Below, piece by piece: positions 10,058-18,069 of a DNA stretch of 64,000 nucleotides (position 1 is the stretch's first letter; each line of letters starts with the position of its first letter). Made by a program: the position numbers and the translations under genes. Below the pieces are notes generated by a model. It had not been told where the DNA came from. It saw nothing but the letters and a program-made list of their open reading frames with translations, and ran no database searches. The DNA is taken from assembly GCF_023516595.1 (NCBI RefSeq), contig NZ_JAMGBG010000001.1, positions 372,001-436,000 on the forward strand, given 5' to 3'. The DNA comes from Streptomyces neyagawaensis. GTDB taxonomy: Bacteria; Actinomycetota; Actinomycetes; Streptomycetales; Streptomycetaceae.

Positions 10058-10441
10058 ATGCGCCGTACCGTCCTCAGTGCCGCGGCCCTGGCCTGCACCG
10101 CCGTCCTGGCGGGCGCGCTGCCCGCGTTCGCCGACGACACCGCCCCGTCCGCCGCGCCCCGTTCGGCGACCTCCACCCCCACCCCGGTGCCGTCCACCGC
10201 CGGGCCCGCCGAGGAGTCGGCCACGCCCGAGCCCGCCGAGGACGGGAACGCCACCGAGCCGTCTCCGGTGCCCAGTCAGGTCTCCGTGGTGCCGAGCGGG
10301 GCGCCCGACACCGGGGAGGCGGCGGGGTCGGACGGCTCCGGGACGGGCGCCGTGCTCGTCGGCTCGGGCGCCGTCGCGGCCCTCCTCGGCGGAGCCGGCG
10401 CGATCGTCCTCGTCCGGCGCCGTCGGGGCGACGCGGCATGA
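10058..10441 (+). CDS. Secreted, membrane-anchored Pro/Ser/Thr-rich protein, sortase partner
   Basis: The 127-aa product has a signal peptide (MRRTVLSAAALACTAVLAG, cleavage after AFA), a low-complexity stalk of Ala, Pro, Ser, Thr and Glu (about 30-95), and a C-terminal membrane helix (VLVGSGAVAALLGGAGAIVLV) followed by RRRRG. That is the architecture of the small cell-wall proteins encoded next to class E/F sortases in Streptomyces. No LPXTG or LAXTG motif is visible, only SGAPDTGE ahead of the helix, so it may be a diverged substrate or simply membrane-anchored. The ATG follows GAGAGAGAGCG. Its stop overlaps the sortase start (ATGA). Confidence 0.8.
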   Translation: MRRTVLSAAALACTAVLAGALPAFADDTAPSAAPRSATSTPTPVPSTAGPAEESATPEPAEDGNATEPSPVPSQVSVVPSGAPDTGEAAGSDGSGTGAVLVGSGAVAALLGGAGAIVLVRRRRGDAA

Positions 10442-11112
10442 CACCGCCCACCGCGGCGCTCTCCCGGCGCTCCCTCGTCGCCGCGGCGGCGGCCTCGCTG
10501 CTCGTCGGTTGCCAGGGGAGCGGCGGGGCCGGGGGCCGGGACTCGGGCACTCCCCCGGCCGGCACGGCCCCGTCCGCCCCGTCGTCGGACGCGTCCCGTC
10601 GGTCGTCCTCCTCGGCCGGGTCGCCGTCGCCGCTGGCGCGTTCCGTGCCGGTCAGGCTGCTGATCCCGGCCATCGGGGTGGACACGCCGGTCATGGAACT
10701 CGGGCTGGCGGCGGACGGGAGCGTGGAGGTGCCGCCGGTGGCGGAGCACGACCGGGCGGGTTGGTACCGGCACTCGCCGACACCGGGTCAGACCGGCCCC
10801 TCGGTGATCCTGGGGCATGTCACGGTCGGGGCCTACGGCGACGGTGTCTTCCGCCGGCTCGCGCGGCTGCGGCCCGGCGCGCGGATCACCGCGCGCCGGG
10901 CCGACGGCTCGACGGCGGAGTTCACCGTCGACCGCGTACGGACCGTCGCCAAGGCCGACTTCCCGGCGGCGGAGGTCTACGGGAACGTGGACCGCCCCGA
11001 ACTCCGTCTCATCACCTGCGGTGGCCCCCGCTCCGGCGAGGAGTACCGGGACAACGTGATCGTCTTCGCCACGCTGAGCGCCACCGGCCGTACGGGCGAG
11101 CCGGTGCCGTGA
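10438..11112 (+). CDS. Class F sortase with a lipoprotein-type signal
   Basis: A 224-aa transpeptidase. The N-terminus has a Tat-like RRSLVAAAAASLLVGC that ends in a possible lipobox Cys, then a Ser/Pro linker (about 30-65), then the sortase barrel. Catalytic His is in VILGHVTVG, Cys in LRLITCGG, and Arg in GEEYRDNVIVFA, the His-Cys-Arg set of the family. Class F sortases are housekeeping enzymes of actinobacteria with poorly defined substrates. The start overlaps the stop of the small secreted protein gene by ATGA, so that protein is the obvious candidate substrate or partner. Confidence 0.9.
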   Translation: MTPPTAALSRRSLVAAAAASLLVGCQGSGGAGGRDSGTPPAGTAPSAPSSDASRRSSSSAGSPSPLARSVPVRLLIPAIGVDTPVMELGLAADGSVEVPPVAEHDRAGWYRHSPTPGQTGPSVILGHVTVGAYGDGVFRRLARLRPGARITARRADGSTAEFTVDRVRTVAKADFPAAEVYGNVDRPELRLITCGGPRSGEEYRDNVIVFATLSATGRTGEPVP

Positions 11113-11194
11113 CCGGTCACCCCTCCCCCGCCGCCCGCCCGTACGGCCACCCCCGGGGCGGGCCTCATCCCCTCCGTACGACCGCCCGCACGGC

Positions 11195-11722
11195 ATGACG
11201 AGCCCACGACCCTGGAGAGCGTTGAAACGGTCCCGCGAGAAGGCCGCGTCCGAACTGTTCGCCGCCCTCTACCCCCGCCTCGCCGGCTGGTGCCGCAGGC
11301 TGGTCGACGACGACGAGACGGCCCACGAGATCGCGTCGGAGGCATTCACCCGGCTCTGGGCCCGCTGGACCTCCGTCGCCGAACCCCACGGCTTCCTCTA
11401 CGTCACCGCGGCGAACCTCGTACGGGACCACTGGCGCAAACTCGAACGGGAACGCCGGGCGATGCATCGGGCCACGGCCGAGGCGGCGGTGCGCCCGCAG
11501 GGCGATCACGCCGAGCAGGCCGACCCCTCGGTGCGGCTGCTGGTGCAGTCGCTGCCGGAGCGACTGCGCGTCCCGATCCTGCTGCACTACTACGCTGACA
11601 TGCCGATCCGGGAGGTGTCCGTCCTGACCGGACGCAAGGAAGGAACCGTCAAGGCCGATCTCCACGCGGCCCGCGAACTGCTCCGCGCCCATCTGAGGAG
11701 AAGCCTTGATCACACCCGCTGA
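11195..11722 (+). CDS. ECF-type RNA polymerase sigma factor
   Basis: The 175-aa protein has sigma region 2 (ASELFAALYPRLAGWCRRLV ... EAFTRLWARW, with FLYVTAANLVRDHWRK) and region 4 (LPERLRVPILLHYYADMPI, EVSVLTGRKEGTVKADLHAA), and no region 3, as in ECF sigmas. The ATG at 11195 lacks a good ribosome site; a TTG at 11222 after GGAGAGC would remove nine residues and is a serious alternative. The next gene starts 17 bases before its stop and encodes a membrane protein in the place where an anti-sigma factor is usually found. Confidence 0.88.
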   Translation: MTSPRPWRALKRSREKAASELFAALYPRLAGWCRRLVDDDETAHEIASEAFTRLWARWTSVAEPHGFLYVTAANLVRDHWRKLERERRAMHRATAEAAVRPQGDHAEQADPSVRLLVQSLPERLRVPILLHYYADMPIREVSVLTGRKEGTVKADLHAARELLRAHLRRSLDHTR

Positions 11723-12143
11723 CGACGGCCCGGAGTTCGAGCCCGACGATCCGCTGACCGTCGTCCTGCGCCCGCCCGCCGAGCACCTCGGCCCGCCGTC
11801 CGGCCGCTACGAGGCGATCCGCCGCGCCGCTGCCCGCCGCCGTCTGCTGCGTGCCGCCGCCGGAACCGCCGTCACCTGCGCGGTGGCCGCCCTCATCACC
11901 GTGCCCACGCTGTTCGCCACGTCCGAAACCCGCACACCCCCGTCGCCACCGCTCGCCCCACCGCCCGCGACCAGCCCCGCTCCCACGCACCCCCGCGCGA
12001 AATCGCCCACGCCCGTCACCCCCGTTCCCGCCGAGGACTCCTCCACCGCCCCGTCCGCGGCGCCGGGCGCGTCCTCCCCGACCGAGGCGCCCTCGGCGGT
12101 GCCGACCCCGTCCACGGCCCCGTCGGCGGCCGATTCACGGTGA
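11706..12143 (+). CDS. Single-pass membrane protein, possible anti-sigma partner
   Basis: A 145-aa protein read from a TTG inside the end of the sigma gene. It has a short acidic N-terminus (PADDGPEFEPDDPLTVV), a basic helix (YEAIRRAAARRRLLRAA), one membrane segment (GTAVTCAVAALITVPTLFA) and a long Pro/Ser/Thr-rich exterior. No zinc-binding anti-sigma motif (HxxxCxxC) is present. Coupling to the sigma gene suggests that it holds or modulates the sigma factor, but that rests on position only. Confidence 0.72.
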   Translation: MITPADDGPEFEPDDPLTVVLRPPAEHLGPPSGRYEAIRRAAARRRLLRAAAGTAVTCAVAALITVPTLFATSETRTPPSPPLAPPPATSPAPTHPRAKSPTPVTPVPAEDSSTAPSAAPGASSPTEAPSAVPTPSTAPSAADSR

Positions 12144-12610
12144 GGGCCGCCGGCCGCTGCTCGGCAACGGTCGTCTCACCGTCGTGCCGAACGGCCCGTC
12201 GGGGCTGAACTCCCGCGTGAGTGACCGGAGTTCGTGGAGTACCGGTGCGTCCGTGCCCTCCAGGGCGGTCGGCACGCCGCGCCAGTGACGCAGGGCCGCC
12301 CCGTCGCCCCCGAGGGCCCGCAGGACATGCCCGCACTCGTACTCGGCGAGGCCCCGCCCGTACGAGTCGCCGCGCTCGGCGGCCTCCCGGAGCAGCGCCC
12401 CGCACGCCTCCCGCGCCGGGTCGAGGCGGCCCCGGGCCCGCAGCGCCCGCGCCCGGCCCAGCCGGGTCTCCCGCTCGGGCGGGACCGCGCCGAGCGTGCT
12501 CCTCGATGAGCCGGCGGGTGACCGACGAGGCGAGCAGTGCCTCACCGGCGGCCATCACCCGCACCGCCTGCACGACTTCGGCGACCGGGGGCTACAGCGT
12601 CACCACGGGC
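12135..12610 (-). pseudogene. Fused remains of a response regulator and a TPR-like protein
   Basis: Two gene pieces abut on the minus strand. From about 12600 to 12490 the frame reads VVQAVRVMAAGEALLASSVTRRLIEEHARR, which matches the end of the receiver domain and linker of NarL-type regulators, with neither the phosphorylation site nor the LuxR helix-turn-helix. From about 12480 to 12135 another frame reads RLGRARALRARGRLDPAREA and LAEYECGHVLRALGGDGAAL, a TPR-like helical repeat. Neither part is a complete protein. The 410-bp frame starting at 12545 could still be expressed, but I read the stretch as a deletion scar. Confidence 0.45.
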
Positions 12611-12704
12611 TACGCCTCGCCCGGCTCACCACCGACAGCCACAGCGACCCCGGCCGCCCCGCCCCTCGCCCCCTTGCCCCCTTGCCCCTCACACCTACGC
12701 CCCC

Positions 12705-13205
12705 TCACAACCCCCGCCGCATGCAGACCAGTTGATCGCGCGGGTCCCACGACTCGGTGGGCGTGAAGCCGAGCCGTTCGTAGAGGGCGATGGCTCCTGT
12801 GCGCCACTGCCACACCGACAGCCGCAGGGTGCTCACCCCGCTCTCCGTGGCGTGCGCCACCGCGGCCTCGATCAGGCGCGACGCGACGCCCCTGCCGCGG
12901 TGGGCGGGATCCGCCCAGAGCCGCTTGATCTCGGAGCAGCCGTCGACGGGCGCGGTCACCACGAGGCAGCCGACAGCGCTCTGTTCACTTGACGCCAGCA
13001 GCACGGCATCGGCGGCGAACGCGGTCCGCGGATCCGTGATCTCCGCCCGGTAGCGGTCGGGCAGCCCGTCCACGCCGGTGACAGCCCGGCCCTTCTCCGC
13101 CTCGGTCCGCAGGTGGTAGTCCGCGAGCAACCGGGCGAGCCCGCCCTCGTCACCGGGGTCGTACCCGGGCCAGCGGACCACCGCGATCTCGCGCCGCTCA
13201 GTCAT
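12705..13205 (-). CDS. GNAT family N-acetyltransferase
   Basis: The 166-aa protein is a single GNAT domain: KRLWADPAHRGRGVASRLIE is the acetyl-CoA loop and GAIALYERLGFTPTESW the C-terminal strand-helix. A preceding strand, VLLASSEQSAVGCLVVTAPV, is also typical. I start at the ATG at 13205 (MTERREIAVV); the frame is open to 13379 but that extension is low in conserved sequence. The substrate is unknown. Confidence 0.88.
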   Translation of the reverse strand: MTERREIAVVRWPGYDPGDEGGLARLLADYHLRTEAEKGRAVTGVDGLPDRYRAEITDPRTAFAADAVLLASSEQSAVGCLVVTAPVDGCSEIKRLWADPAHRGRGVASRLIEAAVAHATESGVSTLRLSVWQWRTGAIALYERLGFTPTESWDPRDQLVCMRRGL

Positions 13206-13436
13206 ACCGACAGCATCACACGCCCTCCCCCGCCCTGGTCGAGCCGCCGAACGCGGGCGTACACCTCGGCAACTCTCGGCGAATGCCGCCCGAACTCTCG
13301 ACAGGACATGGGTAACCGGGGGTAACTTCAGCCACGATCGTCCAGCAACCGCTTTCCCCAGCCCCATCTTCAGCCCCACCCCTGAGCGCTACTCCCGCAC
13401 CACCAGCCCCAGTTCACTCCCCAGGAGAGACTCCCC

Positions 13437-14804
13437 ATGCGCAGACTCCTCGCCTGTCTCACGTCGGCGGCCGCCGTCCTCGGCGGCCTCACCGTCGCCG
13501 CCCCCTCCGCCTCAGCCGCCCCCTCCGCCTCAGCCGCCCCCGCCGCCGACTCCGGCACCTTCAACGTCCTCAGCTACAACGTCGCGGGCCTGCCCGAGGC
13601 GATATCCAGCGCACCGACGCCCCGCGAGCCCAGCACCACGACGATCGGTCAGCGGATCGCGTCGTACGACGTCGTCCACGCCCAGGAGGACTTCAACTAC
13701 CACGCCCTCCTCTACGCCGCAGACACCGCGCACCCGTACCGCACCCCCACCAGCGGCGGCGCCGCCATCGGCAGCGGACTCAACACGCTCTCGAAACTCC
13801 CCTACGACGAGGACGACTTCGAGCGGGTGCGCTGGAACAGCTGCACCTTGGGCTCGGGCGACTGCCTGACCCCCAAGGGCTTCACCTTCATGCGTGAGCG
13901 CCTCGCCGAGGGTGTCTACGTCGACTTCTACAACCTGCACACCAACGCCGGCACCAACGACGACGACCTCGCCGCCCGCAGGGCCAACCTCAGCCAGCTC
14001 ACCGACTTCATCGCCTCGCACTCCGCGGGCAACGCCGTCGTGGTCATGGGCGACACCAACACCCGGTACACCCGCTCCGGCGACACCATCGCCGAGTTCG
14101 CCGCCGCCAACGGCCTCACCGACCCGTGGGTCAAGCTGATCCGCGGTGGCGTCGCCCCTGCGAAGGGCAGCGACGCCCTGGTCTGCGACCAGACGGGAAC
14201 CACCGTGCCCAACACCTGCGAGGTCGTCGACAAGATCCTCTACCGGGGCAGCAAGCTCGTCTCGCTGAACGCGACGCGCTACAACAACGAGCACGCCAAG
14301 TTCCTCACCGACGGCGGCCTGATGCTCTCCGACCACGACCCCCTCACGGTGGACTTCTCCTGGTCGCGCAACGCCGCCTTCCAGCTCAGCGACCAGTTCG
14401 GCGGCCCGCACGGCGACTACTTCAACGACATCGGCAGCGTGCCGGCCGGGGCCCGCGCCACCACCGTCGCCCTGCGCGCCGGTTCCCGTGTGGACCAGCT
14501 GAGCCTCACCCTCGCGAACGGCACCACGCTCACCCACGGCGGCACCGGGGGCACCGCGTCCTCCCTCACGCTGGGCAGCGGCGAGTACCTCACCTCGGCC
14601 ACCCTGTGCCAGGGCCAGAAGGACGGCCGCACCCGGATCTTCTCCGCCAAGTTCACCACCAACCAGGGCCGCACCCTGGCCGGGGGCACCACCACCTCGA
14701 CGTGTGTGACGCGCACGGCACCGTCGGGCTGGCAGATCGCCGGTTTCCACGGCCGTGCGGGCGACGAGGCCGACAAGATCGGCTTCATCTACACCCAGCG
14801 CTGA
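13437..14804 (+). CDS. Secreted endonuclease/exonuclease/phosphatase-fold protein with a jacalin-like domain
   Basis: 455 aa, exported through a signal peptide (MRRLLACLTSAAAVLGGLTV) that runs into a duplicated PSASAA unit near the cleavage site. Residues about 40-300 form a DNase I-like phosphodiesterase fold: FNVLSYNVAGLPE, DVVHAQEDFNYH (metal-binding Glu), VVVMGDTNTRY (Asp/Asn) and LMLSDHDPLTVDF (catalytic SDH). Residues about 315-455 (FQLSDQFGGPHGDYFND ... GWQIAGFHGRAGDEADKIGF) resemble jacalin-like carbohydrate-binding domains. It could be a nuclease or a sphingomyelinase-like phosphodiesterase acting outside the cell. The ATG has GGAGAG upstream. No operon partner. Confidence 0.85.
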   Translation: MRRLLACLTSAAAVLGGLTVAAPSASAAPSASAAPAADSGTFNVLSYNVAGLPEAISSAPTPREPSTTTIGQRIASYDVVHAQEDFNYHALLYAADTAHPYRTPTSGGAAIGSGLNTLSKLPYDEDDFERVRWNSCTLGSGDCLTPKGFTFMRERLAEGVYVDFYNLHTNAGTNDDDLAARRANLSQLTDFIASHSAGNAVVVMGDTNTRYTRSGDTIAEFAAANGLTDPWVKLIRGGVAPAKGSDALVCDQTGTTVPNTCEVVDKILYRGSKLVSLNATRYNNEHAKFLTDGGLMLSDHDPLTVDFSWSRNAAFQLSDQFGGPHGDYFNDIGSVPAGARATTVALRAGSRVDQLSLTLANGTTLTHGGTGGTASSLTLGSGEYLTSATLCQGQKDGRTRIFSAKFTTNQGRTLAGGTTTSTCVTRTAPSGWQIAGFHGRAGDEADKIGFIYTQR

Positions 14805-14908
14805 CGCGGACGACCGGCAGCGCACCTGGGGTCTGTCGTCCGGCCCTCGTCCCGGGCGGGTCGACCCGACCCGCCCGTGGCACCCCGCGGCACACCGCGC
14901 CCGGCCCG

Positions 14909-15024
14909 GTCACGCCGGCAGGCCGAGGAACGATCCGGTCACGCCAGCGGGTCGGGGTTCCGCCAGGTCACGCCGGCGGATCGAGGAACGGTCCGGTCAC
15001 GCCAGCGGGTCCAGGAACGTGAGC
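14909..15024. repeat. 29-bp tandem repeat made from the 3' end of the ABM gene
   Basis: GTCACGCC recurs at 14909, 14938, 14967 and 14996, an exact 29-bp period. The last unit is the real end of the monooxygenase gene, reading on the minus strand CTGGACCCGCTGGCGTGA. The other three lie beyond the stop and each repeats the last codons and the TGA with small changes. It looks like repeated duplication of a gene tail; a role as a mRNA end is possible but unproven. Confidence 0.85.
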
Positions 15025-15290
15025 ACGGACGCGTCCTCCTCGATCAGCGGCGCGAGCGCGGCGTTGAACGGGCCGCCGTAGGGGGCCTTCAGATGGGCCT
15101 GGAAGGCGTCCTCGTCCCGGTACACCTCGAAGATCCAGAAGGCGCGCGGTTCGGCCGCCTTGGTGTAGACGTCGAAGGCGAGGTTGCCTTCCTCCTCGCG
15201 CACCTTCAGGGCGTACTCCCCGATCATGCGGGCCACCTCGTCCCGGGCCCCCTCACGGGCGGTGAACTCGGCGAGCAGGGTCTTCTTCAC
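14997..15290 (-). CDS. ABM-domain quinol monooxygenase-like protein (YgiN family)
   Basis: A 97-aa dimeric ferredoxin-like fold protein: LLAEFTAREGARDEVARMIG, EEGNLAFDVYTKAAEPRAFW and FEVYRDEDAFQAHLKAPY are the usual ABM strands and helices. Relatives include the YgiN quinol monooxygenase and small antibiotic-synthesis monooxygenases, so the chemistry cannot be fixed from sequence. It starts with GTG. Its stop lies in the first unit of the 29-bp repeat. The gene lies downstream of the sugar kinase gene on the same strand, with a LacI-type operator between them, so joint control is possible. Confidence 0.85.
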   Translation of the reverse strand: MKKTLLAEFTAREGARDEVARMIGEYALKVREEEGNLAFDVYTKAAEPRAFWIFEVYRDEDAFQAHLKAPYGGPFNAALAPLIEEDASVLTFLDPLA

Positions 15291-15518
15291 GATGGCGTGT
15301 CCTTGTCGTCGCAGGGGTGAGTGTCGCGTACGCGGCCCGCACCCACGGCCCGAACCGGCGGCCGGAACCGCACGCTTGTGGCGGTTCGCCCGGCACGAGC
15401 CTTTCGTCGCCGGACCCGGGCAGGGGCCGGCAGGGCAGAGTCACTGTTGCCACCTGGGCAGGGCGCTGTCACCGCTCCGGCCAGGGCGTTCATCCCTGCC
15501 GGGCGGGCCCGCCGACCG

Positions 15519-15534
15519 ATGTCATCGATGACAT
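15519..15534. promoter_or_regulatory. LacI-type operator, perfect palindrome
   Basis: ATGTCATCGATGACAT is a perfect 16-bp palindrome and matches the two sites at 16775-16804 (TGTCAACGATGACA). It lies 109 bp beyond the kinase stop and 229 bp upstream of the monooxygenase start. The LacI regulator encoded at 19976 is the likely ligand. Apart from this site the 352-bp gap 15291-15642 holds nothing I can support. Confidence 0.7.
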
Positions 15535-15642
15535 CGAGTGGCCCGATGATGGGCGAGATCCGGTGGGCACGTCAACGGCCCGCGGGGTATCGCTCGCCGG
15601 GAATCACTCTCGGGGAATCGCCCGCACGGTCCGCCCCGCGGC

Positions 15643-16605
15643 TCAGGCGCCCACGGCGGGCGCGAGCTGCGTCAGCTGCTCCCGCCACGGCGGATTGGGA
15701 CCCGCGACCGAGCAGGTCAGGGCCGCTACCCGGGCGCCGAACCGGCATGCCTCGGCGACCTCGTCGAGACCGACCCTGTCGAGTCGGCCACCGAGCAGAC
15801 CGAGGGTGCCGAGGTGGTGCAGGAGGCCGGCCGTGAAGGAGTCGCCCGCGCCGACCGTGTCGACGACCCGGGTGGCCACCGCGGGCACCCGCACCCGTTC
15901 GCCGTCGAGCGAGGCCAGGGCGCCGTCGGCGCCGAGGGTGATCACGACGAGCCGTACCCCCGCCGCGTGCCAGGTGTCGCAGGCTTCCTCGGGCGAGGTG
16001 CCCGGCAGCAGCAGGTCCAGGTCGTCCGAGCTCAGCCGCAGGATGTCGGTGAGAGCGCACCAGCGCGCCAGCCGGGCACGGTAGACCTCGGGGTCCACCA
16101 GCAGCGGCCGGACGTTGGGGTCGATGCTGACGGTGGCCCGCTCGGCCGCCGTCTCCAGGAACCGTTCCACCACCGCCCCGCCGGGCTCGCGGACCAGCGC
16201 CAGCGAGCCGGTGTGCACACAGGCCGTCCCGGACAGATCGACCCGGGCCAGTTCCTCCGAGGTCCACTGCCAGTCGGCGGTGTTCTGGGCGTGGAAGGAG
16301 AACGCGGCCTGCCCGGTGGCGTCCAGTTCCGCCACGGCGAGCGTGCTGGGCTCCGCGGCGGCGACGGCGTACGAGAGGTCGACGCCGGACGCCTCCAGGT
16401 GCCCCCGGAACAGCCGGCCGAACACGTCCCCCGACAGGCGGGCGAGGAAGCGGGCCGGGGTCCCGAGCCGGGCCAGGGCCACCGCCGTGTTCGCGGGTCC
16501 CCCGCCGGGCAGCACCCGCAGAGCGAGTTCATCGGGAGCGTGGGCCGGCTCGGTGAAGGCGTCCGCGACGCACTCTCCCAGCACAGTGATCCGACTCGGG
16601 CTCAT
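15643..16605 (-). CDS. PfkB family sugar kinase, likely fructokinase
   Basis: The 320-aa protein has both PfkB signatures: LPGGGPANTAVALARLG near the N-terminus (sugar-binding lid side) and VDTVGAGDSFTAGLLHHLG with the catalytic Asp in GAGDS. ITLGADGALAS is the ATP-site strand. It should phosphorylate the sugar brought in by the divergent ABC transporter; a fructokinase fits the frc-type transporter, but ribose or another ketose cannot be excluded. The ATG follows GAGAGAGC. Its promoter region contains two LacI-type operators, so kinase and transporter are probably repressed together. Confidence 0.9.
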   Translation of the reverse strand: MSPSRITVLGECVADAFTEPAHAPDELALRVLPGGGPANTAVALARLGTPARFLARLSGDVFGRLFRGHLEASGVDLSYAVAAAEPSTLAVAELDATGQAAFSFHAQNTADWQWTSEELARVDLSGTACVHTGSLALVREPGGAVVERFLETAAERATVSIDPNVRPLLVDPEVYRARLARWCALTDILRLSSDDLDLLLPGTSPEEACDTWHAAGVRLVVITLGADGALASLDGERVRVPAVATRVVDTVGAGDSFTAGLLHHLGTLGLLGGRLDRVGLDEVAEACRFGARVAALTCSVAGPNPPWREQLTQLAPAVGA

Positions 16606-16774
16606 GGGCTGCTCTCTCTCGAAGAAGGCTCGGCAGGACCGGGCGAGGGGTCGGCGCGGCGACAGGGGGGCTCACCGGCCGTGCGGAGAAGACGGCTTCG
16701 TACGTTGCCGATTTGTGACGGGTGGAAGGCATTGACGTTGCCCGGATCCGGAGTCCATCATCCTCGCCATGCAG

Positions 16775-16804
16775 TGTCAACGATGACATAAGTCAACGAT
16801 GACA
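16775..16804. promoter_or_regulatory. Tandem LacI-type operators in the divergent sugar promoter
   Basis: TGTCAACGATGACA (16775-16788) and AGTCAACGATGACA (16791-16804) sit 16 bp apart, between the kinase start (16605) and the binding-protein start (16866). Their shared core matches the palindrome at 15519. A repressor bound here would cover promoters in both directions. The sites are seen; the link to the LacI protein at 19976 is inference from position. Confidence 0.75.
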
Positions 16805-16865
16805 CCGGGGCGGCATGCTCCGATCACCCAGCCCCGTGCCGCTCGCTATCCCACAGGAGTCGATC

Positions 16866-17888
16866 ATGTCTCGCACCACTCGTCTGTCCTCCTCCCTCCT
16901 CAGAGCGGCCGCGGTCACGGGCGTCGCGGCCCTCACGCTGACGGCCTGCGGCTCCGGCTCCGGTTCGGACTCCTCCTCCTCGGGTTCCGGCTCCGGAGCC
17001 GTCAAGGTCGGCCTGATCACCAAGACCGACACCAACCCGTTCTTCGTGAAGATGAAGGAGGGCGCGGAGAAGGCCGCCAAGGAGAACGGCGCCGAACTGT
17101 CCACCGCGGCAGGCAAGTTCGACGGGGACAACGCCGGGCAGGTCACCGCTCTGGAGAACATGGTCGCCGCCGGCGTGAAGGGCATCCTGATCACCCCGAG
17201 CGACTCCAAGGCGATCGTCCCCGCGATCGAGAAGGCCCGCGCCAAGGGCGTCCTGGTCATCGCGCTGGACACCCCGACCGACCCGGAGAGCGCGGTCGAC
17301 GCCCTCTTCGCCACCGACAACCTCAAGGCCGGCGAGCTGATCGGCGAGTACGCCAAGGCCGCGATGAAGGGCAAGAAGGCGAAGATAGCCACCCTCGACC
17401 TGGCGCCGGGCGTCTCGGTCGGCGTCCAGCGGCACGACGGGTTCCTGAAGGGCTTCGGCGCCTCGGACAAGGACGTCGTCTGCGCCCAGGACACGGGCGG
17501 CGACCAGGCCAAGGGCCAGACCGCGATGGAGAACTGTCTGCAGAAGGCCCCCGACATCAACGTCGTCTACACCATCAACGAGCCGGCGGCCCTCGGCGCC
17601 TACACCGCGCTGAAGGCCAAGGGCCGCGAGAAGGACGTGCTGATCGTCTCCGTCGACGGCGGCTGCACCGGCACCCAGGCGGTCAAGGACGGCAAGATCG
17701 CCGCGACGTCGCAGCAGTACCCGCTGAAGATGGCCGCCGAGGGCGTGAAGGCGGTCGTGACGTTCGCCAAGGACGGCAAGAAGGCGTCCGGTTACACCGA
17801 CACCGGCGTCACGCTGATCACCGACAAGGCGCAGGACGGGGTCACGTCGAAGGACACCGCCTACGGCCTGGAGAACTGCTGGGGCTGA
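16866..17888 (+). CDS. Sugar ABC transporter substrate-binding lipoprotein (RbsB/FrcB type)
   Basis: 340 aa with a lipoprotein signal ([10 protein letters not shown], lipobox Cys) and Ser/Gly linker. The mature part is a type I periplasmic-binding fold: [20 protein letters not shown] at the start, [39 protein letters not shown], and [26 protein letters not shown] near the C-terminus, all typical of ribose/fructose binders. It captures sugar outside the membrane for the permease and ATPase encoded next. CAGGAG precedes the ATG. A hairpin follows the gene and probably keeps its mRNA level higher than that of the membrane parts. Confidence 0.92.
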   Translation: MSRTTRLSSSLLRAAAVTGVAALTLTACGSGSGSDSSSSGSGSGAVKVGLITKTDTNPFFVKMKEGAEKAAKENGAELSTAAGKFDGDNAGQVTALENMVAAGVKGILITPSDSKAIVPAIEKARAKGVLVIALDTPTDPESAVDALFATDNLKAGELIGEYAKAAMKGKKAKIATLDLAPGVSVGVQRHDGFLKGFGASDKDVVCAQDTGGDQAKGQTAMENCLQKAPDINVVYTINEPAALGAYTALKAKGREKDVLIVSVDGGCTGTQAVKDGKIAATSQQYPLKMAAEGVKAVVTFAKDGKKASGYTDTGVTLITDKAQDGVTSKDTAYGLENCWG

Positions 17889-17933
17889 GCCCGGCCCCCG
17901 GGACCGTACGACCCCGCCACCGCCCTCCGTGGA

Positions 17934-17964
17934 GCGGCCGCCCCTTCCCTGACCGGGCGGCCGC
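17934..17964 (+). terminator. Intra-operon hairpin after the binding-protein gene
   Basis: GCGGCCGCCC and GGGCGGCCGC pair perfectly (10 bp) across an 11-nt loop, 46 nt after the stop and 106 nt before the permease start. No T-run follows. This is the usual place for a stabilising or attenuating stem that lets the binding protein be made in excess. Confidence 0.6.
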
Positions 17965-18007
17965 CCCCGGGCCGTGCCCGACCCCGGTGGCGGGAGCCTC
18001 TCCCCTC

Positions 18008-18064
18008 GTCCTCCGACCAGGACGCCATGTCCTCCGACCAGGACTTCTGTCTTCCGACAAGGAC
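18008..18064 (+). repeat. Three short direct repeats just before the permease start
   Basis: GTCCTCCGACCAGGAC at 18008 and 18029, and GTCTTCCGACAAGGAC at 18049, spaced 21 and 20 bp. The last ends five bases before the ATG, so its AAGGAC serves as ribosome site, and each earlier copy carries a similar CAGGAC. This may be slippage, or duplicated ribosome-loading sites. Confidence 0.7.
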
Positions 18065-18069
18065 TTCGC

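Noticed and set aside
14909..15024. CRISPR-like or att array with 29-bp period
   Set aside because: The units are duplicated gene-end sequence without unique spacers.
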